Source: Streptomyces violascens (GTDB taxonomy: Bacteria > Actinomycetota > Actinomycetes > Streptomycetales > Streptomycetaceae). From it: a stretch of DNA of 64,000 bases. The translations under genes and the position numbers were made by a program. The notes under the pieces are model-generated. The model did not search any database and was not told the DNA's origin. It worked only from the letters and a program-made list of their open reading frames with translations. Where the stretch lies: NCBI RefSeq assembly GCF_014649955.1, contig NZ_BMUA01000018.1, forward strand, positions 1 to 64,000. The letters are read 5' to 3'. Shown here piece after piece: positions 43,064 through 52,327 of this stretch (positions within the stretch are counted from its first letter, which is position 1; the number at the start of each line of letters is the position of its first letter).

Positions 43064-45814
43064 GTGATCAGGCGTTTCGGCCGACTGCGGGACGTGTCGG
43101 TTCGGTCACTGCTCCCCAAGCGCCCCAGAAGTGTCGCCGGGCAGGTCTTCATCCTCCAGGTGGCAGTCGTCGTCCTGCTCGTCATCGGCGCGATTCTGGC
43201 GCTCGCGCTGCAGACCCGGCGCGATCTCGACAGCGAGGCCAAGAACCGCTCGGTCGCCGTCGCGGAGACGTTCGCCCACTCGCCGGGGCTCATCGCGGCC
43301 ATGAATTCACCCGATCCATCCAAGGTGCTCCAGCCGATCACCGAGAAGACCCGCAGGGCGGCGCGCGTGGACTTCATCGTGGTGATGGACACCGAGGGCA
43401 TCCGCTACACGCATCCGCTGCCGGATCGGATCGGGAAGCGTTTCGTGGGCACCATCGGACCGTCCCTGGCGGGCGCGGTCCTCGTCGAGAACGTGCAGGG
43501 GCCCCTGGGCCGCGAGGTGCAGGCGGTGGTGCCGGTGACCGCACCGGGCGGCAGGGTGGTGGGCCTGGTCTCGGCCGGTCTCAAGGTCCGCAATGTGAGC
43601 AGCGAGACCAACCACCAGCTGATCGTCATCCTGGCCACGGGCGCGGTGGGCCTCGCGTTGGCCACCGGCGGCACCGCGCTGGCCACCAGACGCCTCAGGC
43701 GCCAGACCCACGGGCTCGGCCCGGAGGAGATGACCCGCATGTACGAGCACCACGACGCGGTCCTGCACGCCGTGCGGGAAGGCGTCGTCATCGTCGCGGG
43801 CGACGGGACGGTGCTGCTCGCCAACGACGAGGCCCGGCGGCTGCTGGGACTGGCCCCCGACTCCGAGGGCCGCCCGGTCGCGGAGCTGGAAGGACTCGAT
43901 CCCGCCACAGCCGAGCTGCTGGCGTCCGGCCGGGAGGCCACCGACGAGGTCCATGCGACCGGGGACCGGCTGCTGGTGGTGAACCAGCGCCCCACTGACG
44001 GCCCCGGGGGCCCGATGGGGACTGTCGCTACCATCCGCGACTCCACGGAGCTGCGGGCGCTCACGGGCCGGGCCGAGGTGGCGCGCGAGCGGCTGCGGCT
44101 GCTGTACGACGCGGGGGTCGGCATCGGTACCACGCTGGACGTCAGACGCACGGCCGAGGAACTGGCCGAGGTCGCGGTGCCCGCCTTCGCCGACTTCGTG
44201 ACCGTCGACCTGCCCGACTCGGTGCTGGGCGGGGAGGAGCCCAACCCCACGAGCTCGGAGATGCGCCGGACCGCCGTCAGCGGTATCCGCGACGACCACC
44301 CGCTGTACGAGTGCGGCCAGCTGATCGAGTTCCTTCCGTCGACCCCGCAGGCCCGCGGGTTCGGCAGCGGGCACGCCGAGCTGGTGCCGGACCTGTCGCG
44401 GGCGCCGGGCTGGCAGGCGCAGGACCCGGAGCGTACGGAAGACATCATCGGCTACGGCATCCACTCGCTCATCACCGTCCCCCTCCAGGCCCGCGGGGCC
44501 GTGCTGGGGGTGGCCAACTTCTGGCGCTCGGAGAAGCCCGGGCCCTTCGACGAGGACGACCTCTCCCTGGCCGAGGAACTGGTCGCCCGCGCCGCGGTGT
44601 CCGTGGACAACGCCCGCCGCTACACGCGCGAGCACGCCCTGGCCGTGACGCTCCAGCGCAGCCTGCTGCCGCGGACACTGCCCCGGCACAGCGCCGTCGA
44701 GGTGGCACACCGCTACCTGCCCGCACAGTCCGGGGTGGGCGGCGACTGGTTCGACGTGATCCCGCTGCCGGGCAGCCGCGTGGCCCTGGTCGTCGGCGAC
44801 GTCGTCGGCCACGGCCTGCACGCGGCGGCGACGATGGGGCGCCTGCGCACCGCGGTGCACAACTTCTCCACGCTGGACCAGCCGCCCGACGAACTCCTCA
44901 GCCACCTCGACGAACTGGTGAGTCGTATCGACCAGGACGAGGCGGGTGCCGCAGGCGGGCTGGAGGGCTCGGCGATGACCGGGGCCACCTGCTTGTACGC
45001 GGTCTACGACCCGGTCACCCGCCGCTGCTGCTTCGCCCGCGCCGGGCATCCGCCGCCCGCCCTGGTCCGCCCCGACGGGAGCGTCGAGTTCCCCGACATC
45101 CCGGCCGGACCGCCGCTCGGGCTCGGCACCATGCCGTTCGAGACCATGGAAATGGACATCGATGAGGGCAGCCGGCTCGTCTTCTACACCGACGGGCTGA
45201 TCGAGGACCGCACCCGGGACATCGACGCCGGCATGGAACTGCTGCGCCAGGCGCTCTCCCGTACCGACCGCACACCGGAGCAGACCTGCCAGGACGTGTT
45301 CGGCGCGCTGCTGCCCGGCCGCGCGAAGGACGACGTGGCGCTGCTGGTCGCCCGTACCCGGGCCCTGGGACCCGACCGGGTCGCGGAATGGGACGTGCCG
45401 CCCGTCCCCAGCGCCGTCGCCGGGATGCGGGCCGCGGCTGCCGCGAAGCTCAGGGAATGGGGTCTTGCGGACCTGGAGTTCGGTACGGAACTGATCCTGA
45501 GCGAGCTGCTCACCAACGCGATCCGCTACGGCTCCCCGCCAATCAGGGTACGGCTGCTGCACGACCAGAGCCTGACCTGCGAAGTGACCGACGGCAGCAG
45601 CACATCGCCCCATCTGCGGTACGCGGCCACGACGGACGAAGGAGGCCGCGGGCTGTTCCTGGTCGCCCGGACCTCCGAGCGCTGGGGCACCCGCTACACC
45701 GCCGAAGGAAAGATCATCTGGGCGGAGCAGCTCCTGTCCGACGAAGGGGCCACGCCACCGGACCTGGACGGCAAAGCGCTGCTCGACCTCTTCCCCGACG
45801 ACGAACTCCTCTGA
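43064..45814 (+). CDS. SpoIIE-type PP2C phosphatase with sCache, PAS, GAF and ATPase domains
   Basis: 916 aa from the GTG at 43064 (a GTG at 43097 is possible). Order: TM1 (about 30-50), extracellular sCache-like sensor (55-170, VDFIVVMDTEGIRYTHPLPD), TM2 (about 180-205), PAS (225-330), GAF (345-520), SpoIIE PP2C (540-780; GGDWFDVIPLPGSRVALVVG, DVVGHGLHAAATMGRLRTAV, FYTDGLIEDR) and a C-terminal HATPase anti-sigma-kinase-like domain (790-890; ELLTNAIRYGSPPIRV, GGRGLFLVARTSERWG). It should dephosphorylate an anti-sigma-antagonist in response to an external signal, releasing a sigma factor, and may phosphorylate one too. Confidence 0.93.
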   Translation: MIRRFGRLRDVSVRSLLPKRPRSVAGQVFILQVAVVVLLVIGAILALALQTRRDLDSEAKNRSVAVAETFAHSPGLIAAMNSPDPSKVLQPITEKTRRAARVDFIVVMDTEGIRYTHPLPDRIGKRFVGTIGPSLAGAVLVENVQGPLGREVQAVVPVTAPGGRVVGLVSAGLKVRNVSSETNHQLIVILATGAVGLALATGGTALATRRLRRQTHGLGPEEMTRMYEHHDAVLHAVREGVVIVAGDGTVLLANDEARRLLGLAPDSEGRPVAELEGLDPATAELLASGREATDEVHATGDRLLVVNQRPTDGPGGPMGTVATIRDSTELRALTGRAEVARERLRLLYDAGVGIGTTLDVRRTAEELAEVAVPAFADFVTVDLPDSVLGGEEPNPTSSEMRRTAVSGIRDDHPLYECGQLIEFLPSTPQARGFGSGHAELVPDLSRAPGWQAQDPERTEDIIGYGIHSLITVPLQARGAVLGVANFWRSEKPGPFDEDDLSLAEELVARAAVSVDNARRYTREHALAVTLQRSLLPRTLPRHSAVEVAHRYLPAQSGVGGDWFDVIPLPGSRVALVVGDVVGHGLHAAATMGRLRTAVHNFSTLDQPPDELLSHLDELVSRIDQDEAGAAGGLEGSAMTGATCLYAVYDPVTRRCCFARAGHPPPALVRPDGSVEFPDIPAGPPLGLGTMPFETMEMDIDEGSRLVFYTDGLIEDRTRDIDAGMELLRQALSRTDRTPEQTCQDVFGALLPGRAKDDVALLVARTRALGPDRVAEWDVPPVPSAVAGMRAAAAAKLREWGLADLEFGTELILSELLTNAIRYGSPPIRVRLLHDQSLTCEVTDGSSTSPHLRYAATTDEGGRGLFLVARTSERWGTRYTAEGKIIWAEQLLSDEGATPPDLDGKALLDLFPDDELL

Positions 45815-45889
45815 CGTCCCCGCCTGACGCCACCGCCGGGACCCTGCGCCCGGTGCCGCCGGGGCACCCCGCCCGGGGGTGAGGCAACT

Positions 45890-46381
45890 TCAGCGGACCC
45901 AGGGTCCGGAAAGGTCCTTGCACACGATCTCGAGATCAGCAGTTGTGCGTCCGTGTGCATGGATCCAGGACTGGTCCTGGATCCCGTCTCTGCGTACCAG
46001 CCGGCCAGGTGCCGAGTACCAGCGCACGGGCGAGTCGTCCTTGCTGGCCCACATGGGATGGTCAGGCAGGTTCACTCGGGCATAGCGCTCGTGGAGGCTC
46101 GGCAGCAGTGAGTCGGGCAGCTCGCAGGCGTCGTAGAGACCGAGGTCGTCCGCTCCGAAGAGGGACTCACTCAGCACGAGTTCGACCCATGCCAGGTGCA
46201 TCCGAGCGAGGAACGGGATCCAGCCGTCGCGTGACTCCACCATCACCGGCGGATCGTCCTGTTCGATCTCGGCCAGGGGGATTGCCCAGAAGGCGCAGTC
46301 CTGATTCTCATGGCGGAAGACCAGGATGCTGCCCAAATACTCGGTGACGTAGAGCCCCGGCGCCGGGACTAAGTACTGCAA
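45890..46381 (-). pseudogene. SUKH/SMI1-like protein, probably N-terminally truncated
   Basis: 163 codons to the stop at 45890. Segments VFRHENQDCAFWAIPLAEIE, VESRDGWIPFLARMHLAWVE, VELVLSESLFGADDL and CELPDSLLPSLHERYARVNL resemble the second half of SMI1/KNR4-like immunity proteins of Streptomyces. The nominal start is a TTG with no ribosome-binding site, immediately at the junction with the IS701 fragment, and typical members are longer, so the 5' end is probably lost. Confidence 0.55.
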
Positions 46382-46383
46382 CG

Positions 46384-46695
46384 GTGTTTTCTGTGATGGG
46401 TGGGCAGGTGGGTCGTGGTGTGGCTATGGGTGGGGACGACCTTGCTGATGTCATGTTGTGGGCCGGGGAACTGGGCGCGGTGCACGGGCGGTTCGTGCAC
46501 CGGTTCAACAGGGAGGAGCCGCGGCAGTCGGCGCTCGCTTACATGCGGCGGCTGGTCGCTCCGTTGGAGCGGAAGAACGGCTGGACGCTCGCGGAGGAGG
46601 TGGGTCACGCGGGGCCTGACCGCATCCATCGGTTGCTGAAGGCGCAGTTCCCCACCGGCGTGAACACCTACCGCGCCTACCGCTCCGCCTGGTGA
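46384..46695 (+). pseudogene. Chimeric ORF: IS701 transposase N terminus fused to arylsulfotransferase tail
   Basis: Residues 1-85 match an IS701-type N terminus (ELGAVHGRFVHRFNREEPRQ, SALAYMRRLVAPLERKNGWT, LAEEVGHAGPDRIHRLL). It then switches, in frame, into KAQFPTGVNTYRAYRSAW, the last residues of the arylsulfotransferase at 24.2 kb, because a 100-bp piece of that region is joined here. No functional product expected. Confidence 0.8.
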
Positions 46696-46738
46696 AGACC
46701 GGCCTGGACCGGCTCGCCGTCTCACCGGGGAAGTCCCG
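46639..46738 (+). repeat. Copy 2 of the 100-bp duplicated segment
   Basis: Identical to 24174-24274 except for one missing base near the 3' end. It joins an IS701 fragment on the left to an ISL3 terminus on the right, so it is the transplanted copy. Confidence 0.9.
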
Positions 46739-46741
46739 GGT

Positions 46742-46761
46742 TCTGGCCGCAGTTCCGTGAA
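46742..46761. mobile_element. Solo ISL3-family terminus
   Basis: TCTGGCCGCAGTTCCGTGAA is identical to the terminus at 16603-16622 but is followed by unrelated sequence, with no transposase. Confidence 0.65.
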
Positions 46762-46821
46762 GGATCTTGGAGTTGGTCGAGCCGGGGCGGTTCGTCCGGA
46801 GCCACTTGGTTGGATGAACGC

Positions 46822-47556
46822 ATGACGGATTGGTCGATGCTCACCGACGCCTGCGGTTCCGCGGAACACGTGCCTGGTCTCCTGGACCGGTTCGAGGCCG
46901 ATCCGAGTGGTGTGTGGTCCGAGGTGACGGACCATCTGTGTCCGCAGCTGGACACAGCTTTCACCGCCAGCTACGCAGCTCTTTCTCGGCTGGCCGAGAT
47001 CGCGACCGCATGCAGCCCGGAGGATCTTGCCTCGGTGCTACTGGCAGGCGGAGCGATAGCTGCCTGTTCACCCGGGCTGTCGGAACTGGACAGCCCTCTG
47101 ACGGTCTACGCGGCGCCGATCGGGGTTCTGCACGGTCTCACCGATCGCCACCTGAGCCGGGCGGTCGAGGCCGAGGAGTACGTGAACCTGCTGCAGGTTC
47201 TGCTCTCCTTCGAGGGTGTCCAGATCTGGGATCGCTGTCTGGACGGTCTGCAGACCGGGGAGTACGAGGTCGACTGCCCGCACTGCGGCGTCAACATGTC
47301 CGTCGTGATCAGGCAAAACGGCCACTTCTGCTGCACAGAGGACTACGCGTTGCGCGAGGTGCAGAAGTCGCCCCTCCAACCGGTGGGAACGCTAGACTTG
47401 GACGGGCTGCCGCGGAGGTTGTTCACGCGAGCGATGGCGGACGGGCAGGAGAGCCTGGCTCACGGCATTCCGTACTTATTCGGACGAGCCACCTGCCCGG
47501 ACTGCGGGACGGACTTCTCGGTGGCGGAGCGGGTAGTTGCGGGTTGGATTCTGTGA
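46822..47556 (+). CDS. Hypothetical protein with two CxxC motifs
   Basis: 244 aa. A mostly helical N-terminal part (LDRFEADPSGVWSEVTDHLC, ASVLLAGGAIAACSPG, LSRAVEAEEYVNLLQVLLSF, repeat-like helices) is followed by zinc-ribbon-type sequences DCPHCGVNMSVVIRQNG then CC, and later ATCPDCGTDFSV. Likely HEAT-like plus metal-binding; function unknown. Close homologues would be expected in Streptomyces only. Confidence 0.65.
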   Translation: MTDWSMLTDACGSAEHVPGLLDRFEADPSGVWSEVTDHLCPQLDTAFTASYAALSRLAEIATACSPEDLASVLLAGGAIAACSPGLSELDSPLTVYAAPIGVLHGLTDRHLSRAVEAEEYVNLLQVLLSFEGVQIWDRCLDGLQTGEYEVDCPHCGVNMSVVIRQNGHFCCTEDYALREVQKSPLQPVGTLDLDGLPRRLFTRAMADGQESLAHGIPYLFGRATCPDCGTDFSVAERVVAGWIL

Positions 47557-47937
47557 CCGACCCGGCTATGCGTGGGCGGGGATTCGGGTCCGCAGCAGTC
47601 GGAAACCGGTTCGTCCGTACATGGCTCTCTTGATCTTCGATCGAGAAGGCCCGCATGATCGAGAAATGCCCCGAGTGAACGTTCCTCCATTCACCCCCTG
47701 ACCTGGGCTTTCACGGAATCGCGGCCTGAACCGATTACGTGAACGTCGACACCCGGCGCACCGACGCCCAGGACAACGGGGGTGACGGCGGCGAGGCCCC
47801 CAGCGGGACCGCCGGCCACCCGAGCGATGACGTCCCTGTAGCGAGGCCCGCCGGGCTTTCTCCGAAAAGGGGCGCCTTCCACCCCGTTGGTCAACCGCTC
47901 CGAGCCGCTGCCCAAGCCATGTGCGAGGAGAGCCCGG
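47557..47937. other. Intergenic region with solo ISL3 end
   Basis: No gene supported. The ISL3 terminus at 47701-47751 lies here; the rest (47752-47937) has open frames on both strands, one minus-strand frame reading RYRDVIARVAGGPAGGLAAV, but without a recognised family. The end is the 3' flank of the response-regulator gene. Confidence 0.35.
47701..47751. mobile_element. Solo terminus of the intact ISL3 type
   Basis: TTCACGGAATCGCGGCCTGA followed by ACC, then ACGTGAACGTCGACAC, matches both ends of the intact ISL3 element at 1.6-3.4 kb over about 45 bp, with no transposase nearby. It shows that the conserved end reaches at least to GTCGACAC. Confidence 0.7.
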
Positions 47938-48861
47938 TCACTGCGCGGGTGCGATCCCGGAGAAGGGGTTCGGCAGGTCCTTCAGGGAGGACTGACCGGA
48001 GTAAATAGGGCCGGGTTGCGGCCCGTTGGCGTGGGTGAGCGTGTTCTGCGGGGCCGTTCTCGACCGTGCTGCTGCGTCCTCCTTGGCGGCAGAGGGCGCC
48101 GTGGAGGGATCTTCCGCCGTCGGCCGGGGTGAGGGCGCGGTGGAGCTCGGGGTGGTGCCGTTCGCCCCGGGCCCGCCGCCGGGCGTGCGGCGCGCCCGTT
48201 CCCCTCCCGGCACCACAAGACCGGCCTCGTACGCGACGGCGACCGCCTGCGCGCGGCTGCGCAGCCTCAGTTTGGTCATCGTGCGGTGCAGGTGGGTCTT
48301 GACGGTGGCTTCGCTGACGACGAGTGCCGCGGCGATCTCGTCGTTGGTGAGCCCCTTGGCCACCAGTTGGAGCACGTCCTGCTCACGACTGGTGAGCTGG
48401 GACAGCCCGGCGTGGTCGGAGCAGGGCTCGTCGGGGCGCAGGGTGTACGCCTCGATGAGGCGCCGGGTCACAGCCGGGGCGAAGAGCATGTCGCCGGCCG
48501 CGATGGTCATGACGGCGGAGATCAGCCGATCCGGCGGGGTGTCCTTGAGGAGGAAGCCGCTCGCGCCGACGCGTAGAGCCGCGTACACGTACTCGTCGAC
48601 GTCGAAAGTCGTCAGGACGATGATGCGCGGGGGCGCCACAGGGTGTGCGGCCAGGATGCGTTCGGCCGCCGTGATGCCGTCGATGCCCGGCAGCCGTATG
48701 TCCATGAGGATCACGTCGGGGCGGTGGGCCCGCGCCGCGGCCACCGCCGATTCGCCGTCCGCGGCCTCGGTGACCGCGGCGAACCCGGGTGCGGCACGCA
48801 GCAGAGCGGCAATACCCGCCCGGATGAGGTCCTGGTCGTCGACAACTAGCACATCGGTCAC
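47938..48861 (-). CDS. NarL/LuxR-type response regulator with long tail
   Basis: 307 aa. Receiver domain with acidic pair VVDDQD, phospho-Asp in DVILMDIRLPGIDG, T in VLTTFDVDEYV, K in FLLKDTPP. LuxR DNA-binding domain: LSQLTSREQDVLQLVAKGLT, NDEIAAALVVSEATVKTHLH. It then continues about 90 residues as a Pro/Ala/Thr-rich tail (GGERARRTPGGGPG..., ending DLPNPFSGIAPAQ), which most relatives lack and which may be a frame-shifted readthrough. Same operon as the downstream-placed kinase gene; 22-nt gap. Confidence 0.88.
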   Translation of the reverse strand: MTDVLVVDDQDLIRAGIAALLRAAPGFAAVTEAADGESAVAAARAHRPDVILMDIRLPGIDGITAAERILAAHPVAPPRIIVLTTFDVDEYVYAALRVGASGFLLKDTPPDRLISAVMTIAAGDMLFAPAVTRRLIEAYTLRPDEPCSDHAGLSQLTSREQDVLQLVAKGLTNDEIAAALVVSEATVKTHLHRTMTKLRLRSRAQAVAVAYEAGLVVPGGERARRTPGGGPGANGTTPSSTAPSPRPTAEDPSTAPSAAKEDAAARSRTAPQNTLTHANGPQPGPIYSGQSSLKDLPNPFSGIAPAQ

Positions 48862-48883
48862 GGTCGTCCCCCCTCGAATACCG

Positions 48884-50077
48884 TCACGGACAGGCTGATG
48901 CGTCCTCCAGGGGCGCCGAGTTGGTCGGAAGGGAGAGGCGGACTTCGAATCCCCCTTCGCTCAGCGGCCCGGTGGACAGCCTGCCGCCGCAGATCCTCAC
49001 GCGTTCTCTCATACCGATCAAGCCGTGTCCCGGCCCGCGTGAAGCGATGGCCGGTTTCCCTGTGCCCCCGTTGTCGCGGACCAGAATGTTCAACTGGTCC
49101 TCCCCGTAGGCGATATGTACCTCCACTCGTGCCGATTCCGCATGTTTGACCACATTGGTGAGGGCTTCCTGGAGGACCCGGTAGGCGCACACCTCCAGAC
49201 CCGGATCGAGCCTGCGCGCCACCCCTGTCGTCTGGATTTCGATGGTCACTCCCACCGCCTCGATCCGCTGGGCGAGTTCCCCGACGCGGCTGAGTTCCGG
49301 CAACGGGCCCAGAGGCGCGGCCGAGTCGTCGTGCGCCTCGCTGTCGACCCGGAGCACCGTGAGCAGCCGCCGCAGGTCGTGCAGTGCCTCACGGCTGGCA
49401 CCCGCGATCGTGGACAGCGCCGAACGGGCGGTGAGCGCGTCCGAGGCGAAGACGTACTCGGCGAGCCCTGCCTGCACCGAGATCACCGACATGTGGTGAG
49501 CCACCACATCGTGCAGTTCGCGCGCGATGCGCAGCCGCTCGTCGATCACCGCGCGCCGGGCCTGCTCGCGCTGCTCGTGCGCCAGCGCCTCGGTCAGCCG
49601 CCTCAATTCGCCGTTGCGCAACGCGAGTTCGCGCTGACCGCGGCCGAACAGCATGCAGACGGAGGGGACGAGCAGCGCCTGGCCGACGGTCAGCGGCAGT
49701 CCGAGGTGACCCGCGAACCCGCTCTGCAGCACGACCGCGGCCGCGAGCGCGGCTCCGGCCGCGGTCACTCGCGAGGAACGCCGGGCGGCCACGCCCACCA
49801 GGGAGATGACCACCGCCCACCAGTTCACCGACGGCTGGTAGCCGACCGCCAGGAACAGCGAGTACGCGAGGCAGCAGCCGACCAGCGTGGTCACCGGCAG
49901 GGACCGTCGCACGGCGAGGGGCAGCGCGACGAGGCAGGTGAGCAGATAGGCCCGCGCGTCGAACGCGTTCCAGCCCGCGGGTTGGTACTCCGTACCCGCC
50001 ACGCAGCCGCTCACGGCGACGCCGAGGCACAGCGCACTGTCGAAGAGCGCCTGGCGCAGGCGCGGTGTCGGTCTCAT
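48884..50077 (-). CDS. Two-component sensor histidine kinase (HisKA_3 type)
   Basis: 397 aa from the ATG at 50077 (no Shine-Dalgarno; likely leaderless after TACGTA). Five or so membrane helices occupy about residues 10-150. Then ERLRIARELHDVVAHHMSVI is the H box with the phosphoacceptor His; ALTNVVKHAES is the N box; VRDNGGTGKPA and GHGLIGMRERV are the G boxes. Partner of the adjacent response regulator. The signal is unknown; the six secreted-protein genes next door may be targets. Confidence 0.9.
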   Translation of the reverse strand: MRPTPRLRQALFDSALCLGVAVSGCVAGTEYQPAGWNAFDARAYLLTCLVALPLAVRRSLPVTTLVGCCLAYSLFLAVGYQPSVNWWAVVISLVGVAARRSSRVTAAGAALAAAVVLQSGFAGHLGLPLTVGQALLVPSVCMLFGRGQRELALRNGELRRLTEALAHEQREQARRAVIDERLRIARELHDVVAHHMSVISVQAGLAEYVFASDALTARSALSTIAGASREALHDLRRLLTVLRVDSEAHDDSAAPLGPLPELSRVGELAQRIEAVGVTIEIQTTGVARRLDPGLEVCAYRVLQEALTNVVKHAESARVEVHIAYGEDQLNILVRDNGGTGKPAIASRGPGHGLIGMRERVRICGGRLSTGPLSEGGFEVRLSLPTNSAPLEDASACP

Positions 50078-50331
50078 CGCAGGTACGTAAGCAGGATACG
50101 GCGCGACAGTCGTCCAACCAGCGGTTGATCTGCGCGGCCGTCCGCAGGACTTGGCAGACCATGTCATCCCCTGGTTGCACCCGGCCTCAACCGTGCGGTC
50201 GAGACCGGTGCGCGGGTCAACTGCCCGGTGTACACGGGGGCGAGGAGACTTCCAACCGGCAGTGGACGTCCCGGCGGGCCGCCCCCTCCTAGTCTTCGGG
50301 CCGTTGGATCCGCGACGGAGAGGACGAACCC

Positions 50332-50748
50332 GTGAAACGCATAGTCGGCGCGCTCCTGGCCACAACGGCCCTCGTAGGGGGCGGAGTCGTGGCCGCAGCT
50401 CCCGCATCGGCGGCGACCAGCTGCTACGGCAGCAGCTGCAACGGCCTGGACCCCAGCAAGACCACCTGTGCCAACGACGCGAAGACCGTCGAGGTCGGCA
50501 ACGGCAGCGGCAACATCCAGTTGCGGTACAGCCCGTCCTGCCGGGCCGCCTGGGCCCGCCTCCAGTCGAGCCGAGGCCCCGGCACCATCGAGGTCAACAA
50601 CGACCGGGGCAACCGCTACACGGCGTCCGTCCCCAAGTCGGGCAGCGTCAACGTGTACACCCGCATGGTCAACGACAAGGACATCACGTCCAACGCGATC
50701 TACACCTACAACGGCGGGAAGAGCTGGGACGCCACCCCGCGCTACTGA
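50332..50748 (+). CDS. DUF2690 secreted protein
   Basis: 138 aa. Signal peptide ends near PASAAT (about residue 28). The mature domain begins SCYGSSCNGLDPSKTTCAND and includes QLRYSPSCRAAWARLQS, the DUF2690 pattern of conserved cysteines. Extracellular; function unknown. It has a paralogue at 52908-53312 in the same small cluster. Confidence 0.88.
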   Translation: MKRIVGALLATTALVGGGVVAAAPASAATSCYGSSCNGLDPSKTTCANDAKTVEVGNGSGNIQLRYSPSCRAAWARLQSSRGPGTIEVNNDRGNRYTASVPKSGSVNVYTRMVNDKDITSNAIYTYNGGKSWDATPRY

Positions 50749-50824
50749 CCGGCCCCGGCGGCCCCGTTCGCCGCCGCCCCGGCAGTGAGCCGTACCTCAC
50801 CCGAACGCGACAGGAGTTGGAAGC

Positions 50825-51223
50825 ATGCCCCTGCCCTCAGTTCATCGCGGCCGAGCGCTGGCCGGCGCGGCCGGAGCGGGTCTCCTGCTGGCACTCGCGG
50901 CCTCCGGAAGCGCCCTCGCCGCCCCCACCAACGCGACTTACTCCTACGGAAGTTCCATCGACGCCAACAGCAGTCTGCGGGTCGGCCCCTCGACCATCCT
51001 CAAGCGGGTGGGCGTCACCACGGCGAAGGACCCCGTCCAGATCGACTGCTACTACCACGGCGCGGACGTCAACTCCGGCGGACACCACACCGACGTGTGG
51101 TACCGCATGAGCCGGGTCACGGACCCGAGACTCGGCACGCGCTACGACGTCTGGTCCTGGGGCGGCAACGTCAACACGCCGCACGACCCGCCGGCGGGCA
51201 TGCCGGAGTGCCACTACGAGTGA
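50825..51223 (+). CDS. Secreted SH3-like protein
   Basis: 132 aa; ATG after AGGAGTTGG. Signal peptide ends about residue 33 (ALAAP). The mature part has strands such as SSLRVGPSTILKRVGVT, DPVQIDCYYHGADVNSG and TDVWYRMSRV, like bacterial SH3 domains that bind peptidoglycan. No catalytic motif. In the same secreted-protein cluster. Confidence 0.7.
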   Translation: MPLPSVHRGRALAGAAGAGLLLALAASGSALAAPTNATYSYGSSIDANSSLRVGPSTILKRVGVTTAKDPVQIDCYYHGADVNSGGHHTDVWYRMSRVTDPRLGTRYDVWSWGGNVNTPHDPPAGMPECHYE

Positions 51224-51383
51224 GTTCACGACACCTCAGCAACCTGATCAGCACGGCGGTCCGGGATGTCGCCACGCCCCCCGGAACCTGCCATCCGGCT
51301 GCGCCTGAAAAATCGGGCGAAGCCACCCCTGTGCACCCATCGACATCCGTCGACATCCGTCGTCATTTTTCAAGGAGCCCTGC

Positions 51384-52121
51384 GTGAGAGCGATTTCCCC
51401 TGTCCGAATACCGGCCCTCGTCACCGCGGTGACCGCCGCGGCCCTGTTCGTCCCCGCCCTGGGCGCCTCGCATGCGTACGCCCTCGACCAGGTCCGCGCC
51501 GAGCAGGCCAACCTGGCAGGCCTCGGCTACCTGGCGCAGAGCAGCGTCGACGGAGCCGACGGCCCGGCCACGCACACCGCGCTCAAGGGCTTCCAGCGTG
51601 ACAACGGCCTGGACGAGGACGGCACGTACGGGGAGCGCAGCGAGCTGGCCCTGCACCGCCAGGTCGAAGCCGTACAGGCCAAGGCCGGTGTGACGGCCGA
51701 CGGATCCTTCGGGGCCGGGACGAAGGCGGCCGTCCAACGCTGGCAGAGCTCCCATGGGCTCAGCGCCGACGGCGTCGCCGGGGCGGCGACGATGTCCTCG
51801 ATGGGCATCTCGCGCACGGTCCGGATCGTGGCGCAGAAGCAGTTCTCCGCCCACGGCTGGAGCGTCTCCGCGCAGTTCGACTGCCTGAACAGCCTGTGGG
51901 TCGGCGAGAGCAACTGGAAGGTGTACGCCACCAATCCGAGCAGCGGCGCCTACGGCATCCCCCAGGCACTGCCCGGAACCAAGATGTCGACCGCAGGCGC
52001 CGACTGGAAGACCAACCCGGCCACGCAGATCAAGTGGGGCCTGAAGTACATCGGCGACCGGTACGGGACCCCCTGCAACGCCTACAGCACGTGGAAGTCC
52101 CGCTCCCCGCACTGGTACTGA
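51384..52121 (+). CDS. Peptidoglycan-binding, lytic-transglycosylase-like secreted protein
   Basis: 245 aa, GTG start. Signal peptide ends about residue 33 (SHAYALD). Two PG_binding_1 repeats follow: LGYLAQSSVDGADGPATHTA and TADGSFGAGTKAAVQRWQSS. The C-terminal part reads LWVGESNWKVYATNPSSGAY then GIPQALPGTKMSTAG, the catalytic ESNW region of SLT/Rpf-like transglycosylases, where Glu is catalytic. Extracellular cell-wall remodelling protein. Confidence 0.85.
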   Translation: MRAISPVRIPALVTAVTAAALFVPALGASHAYALDQVRAEQANLAGLGYLAQSSVDGADGPATHTALKGFQRDNGLDEDGTYGERSELALHRQVEAVQAKAGVTADGSFGAGTKAAVQRWQSSHGLSADGVAGAATMSSMGISRTVRIVAQKQFSAHGWSVSAQFDCLNSLWVGESNWKVYATNPSSGAYGIPQALPGTKMSTAGADWKTNPATQIKWGLKYIGDRYGTPCNAYSTWKSRSPHWY

Positions 52122-52327
52122 GCGTTCCACGGGGCGTGGAAGGTCCCGCCCGCGGACTCCGGGCCGGTCGCCCATTGAGGGCACATATGGTCCGACGCAC
52201 TTCACCAAGCCGACCGGACCGGCCTGTGCACGCCTGCGTCCCTCGCGCCCCGCTCGTAAAACCCCCTGTGCGCCTGTTCAGGGGAAATCGCCACTCTGCT
52301 CAGCCTTGCCACGGAAGGAAGTCACCC

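Noticed and set aside
43307..45613. 768-codon minus-strand ORF
   Set aside because: Shadow of the SpoIIE-type gene, which has complete domains and motifs on the plus strand.
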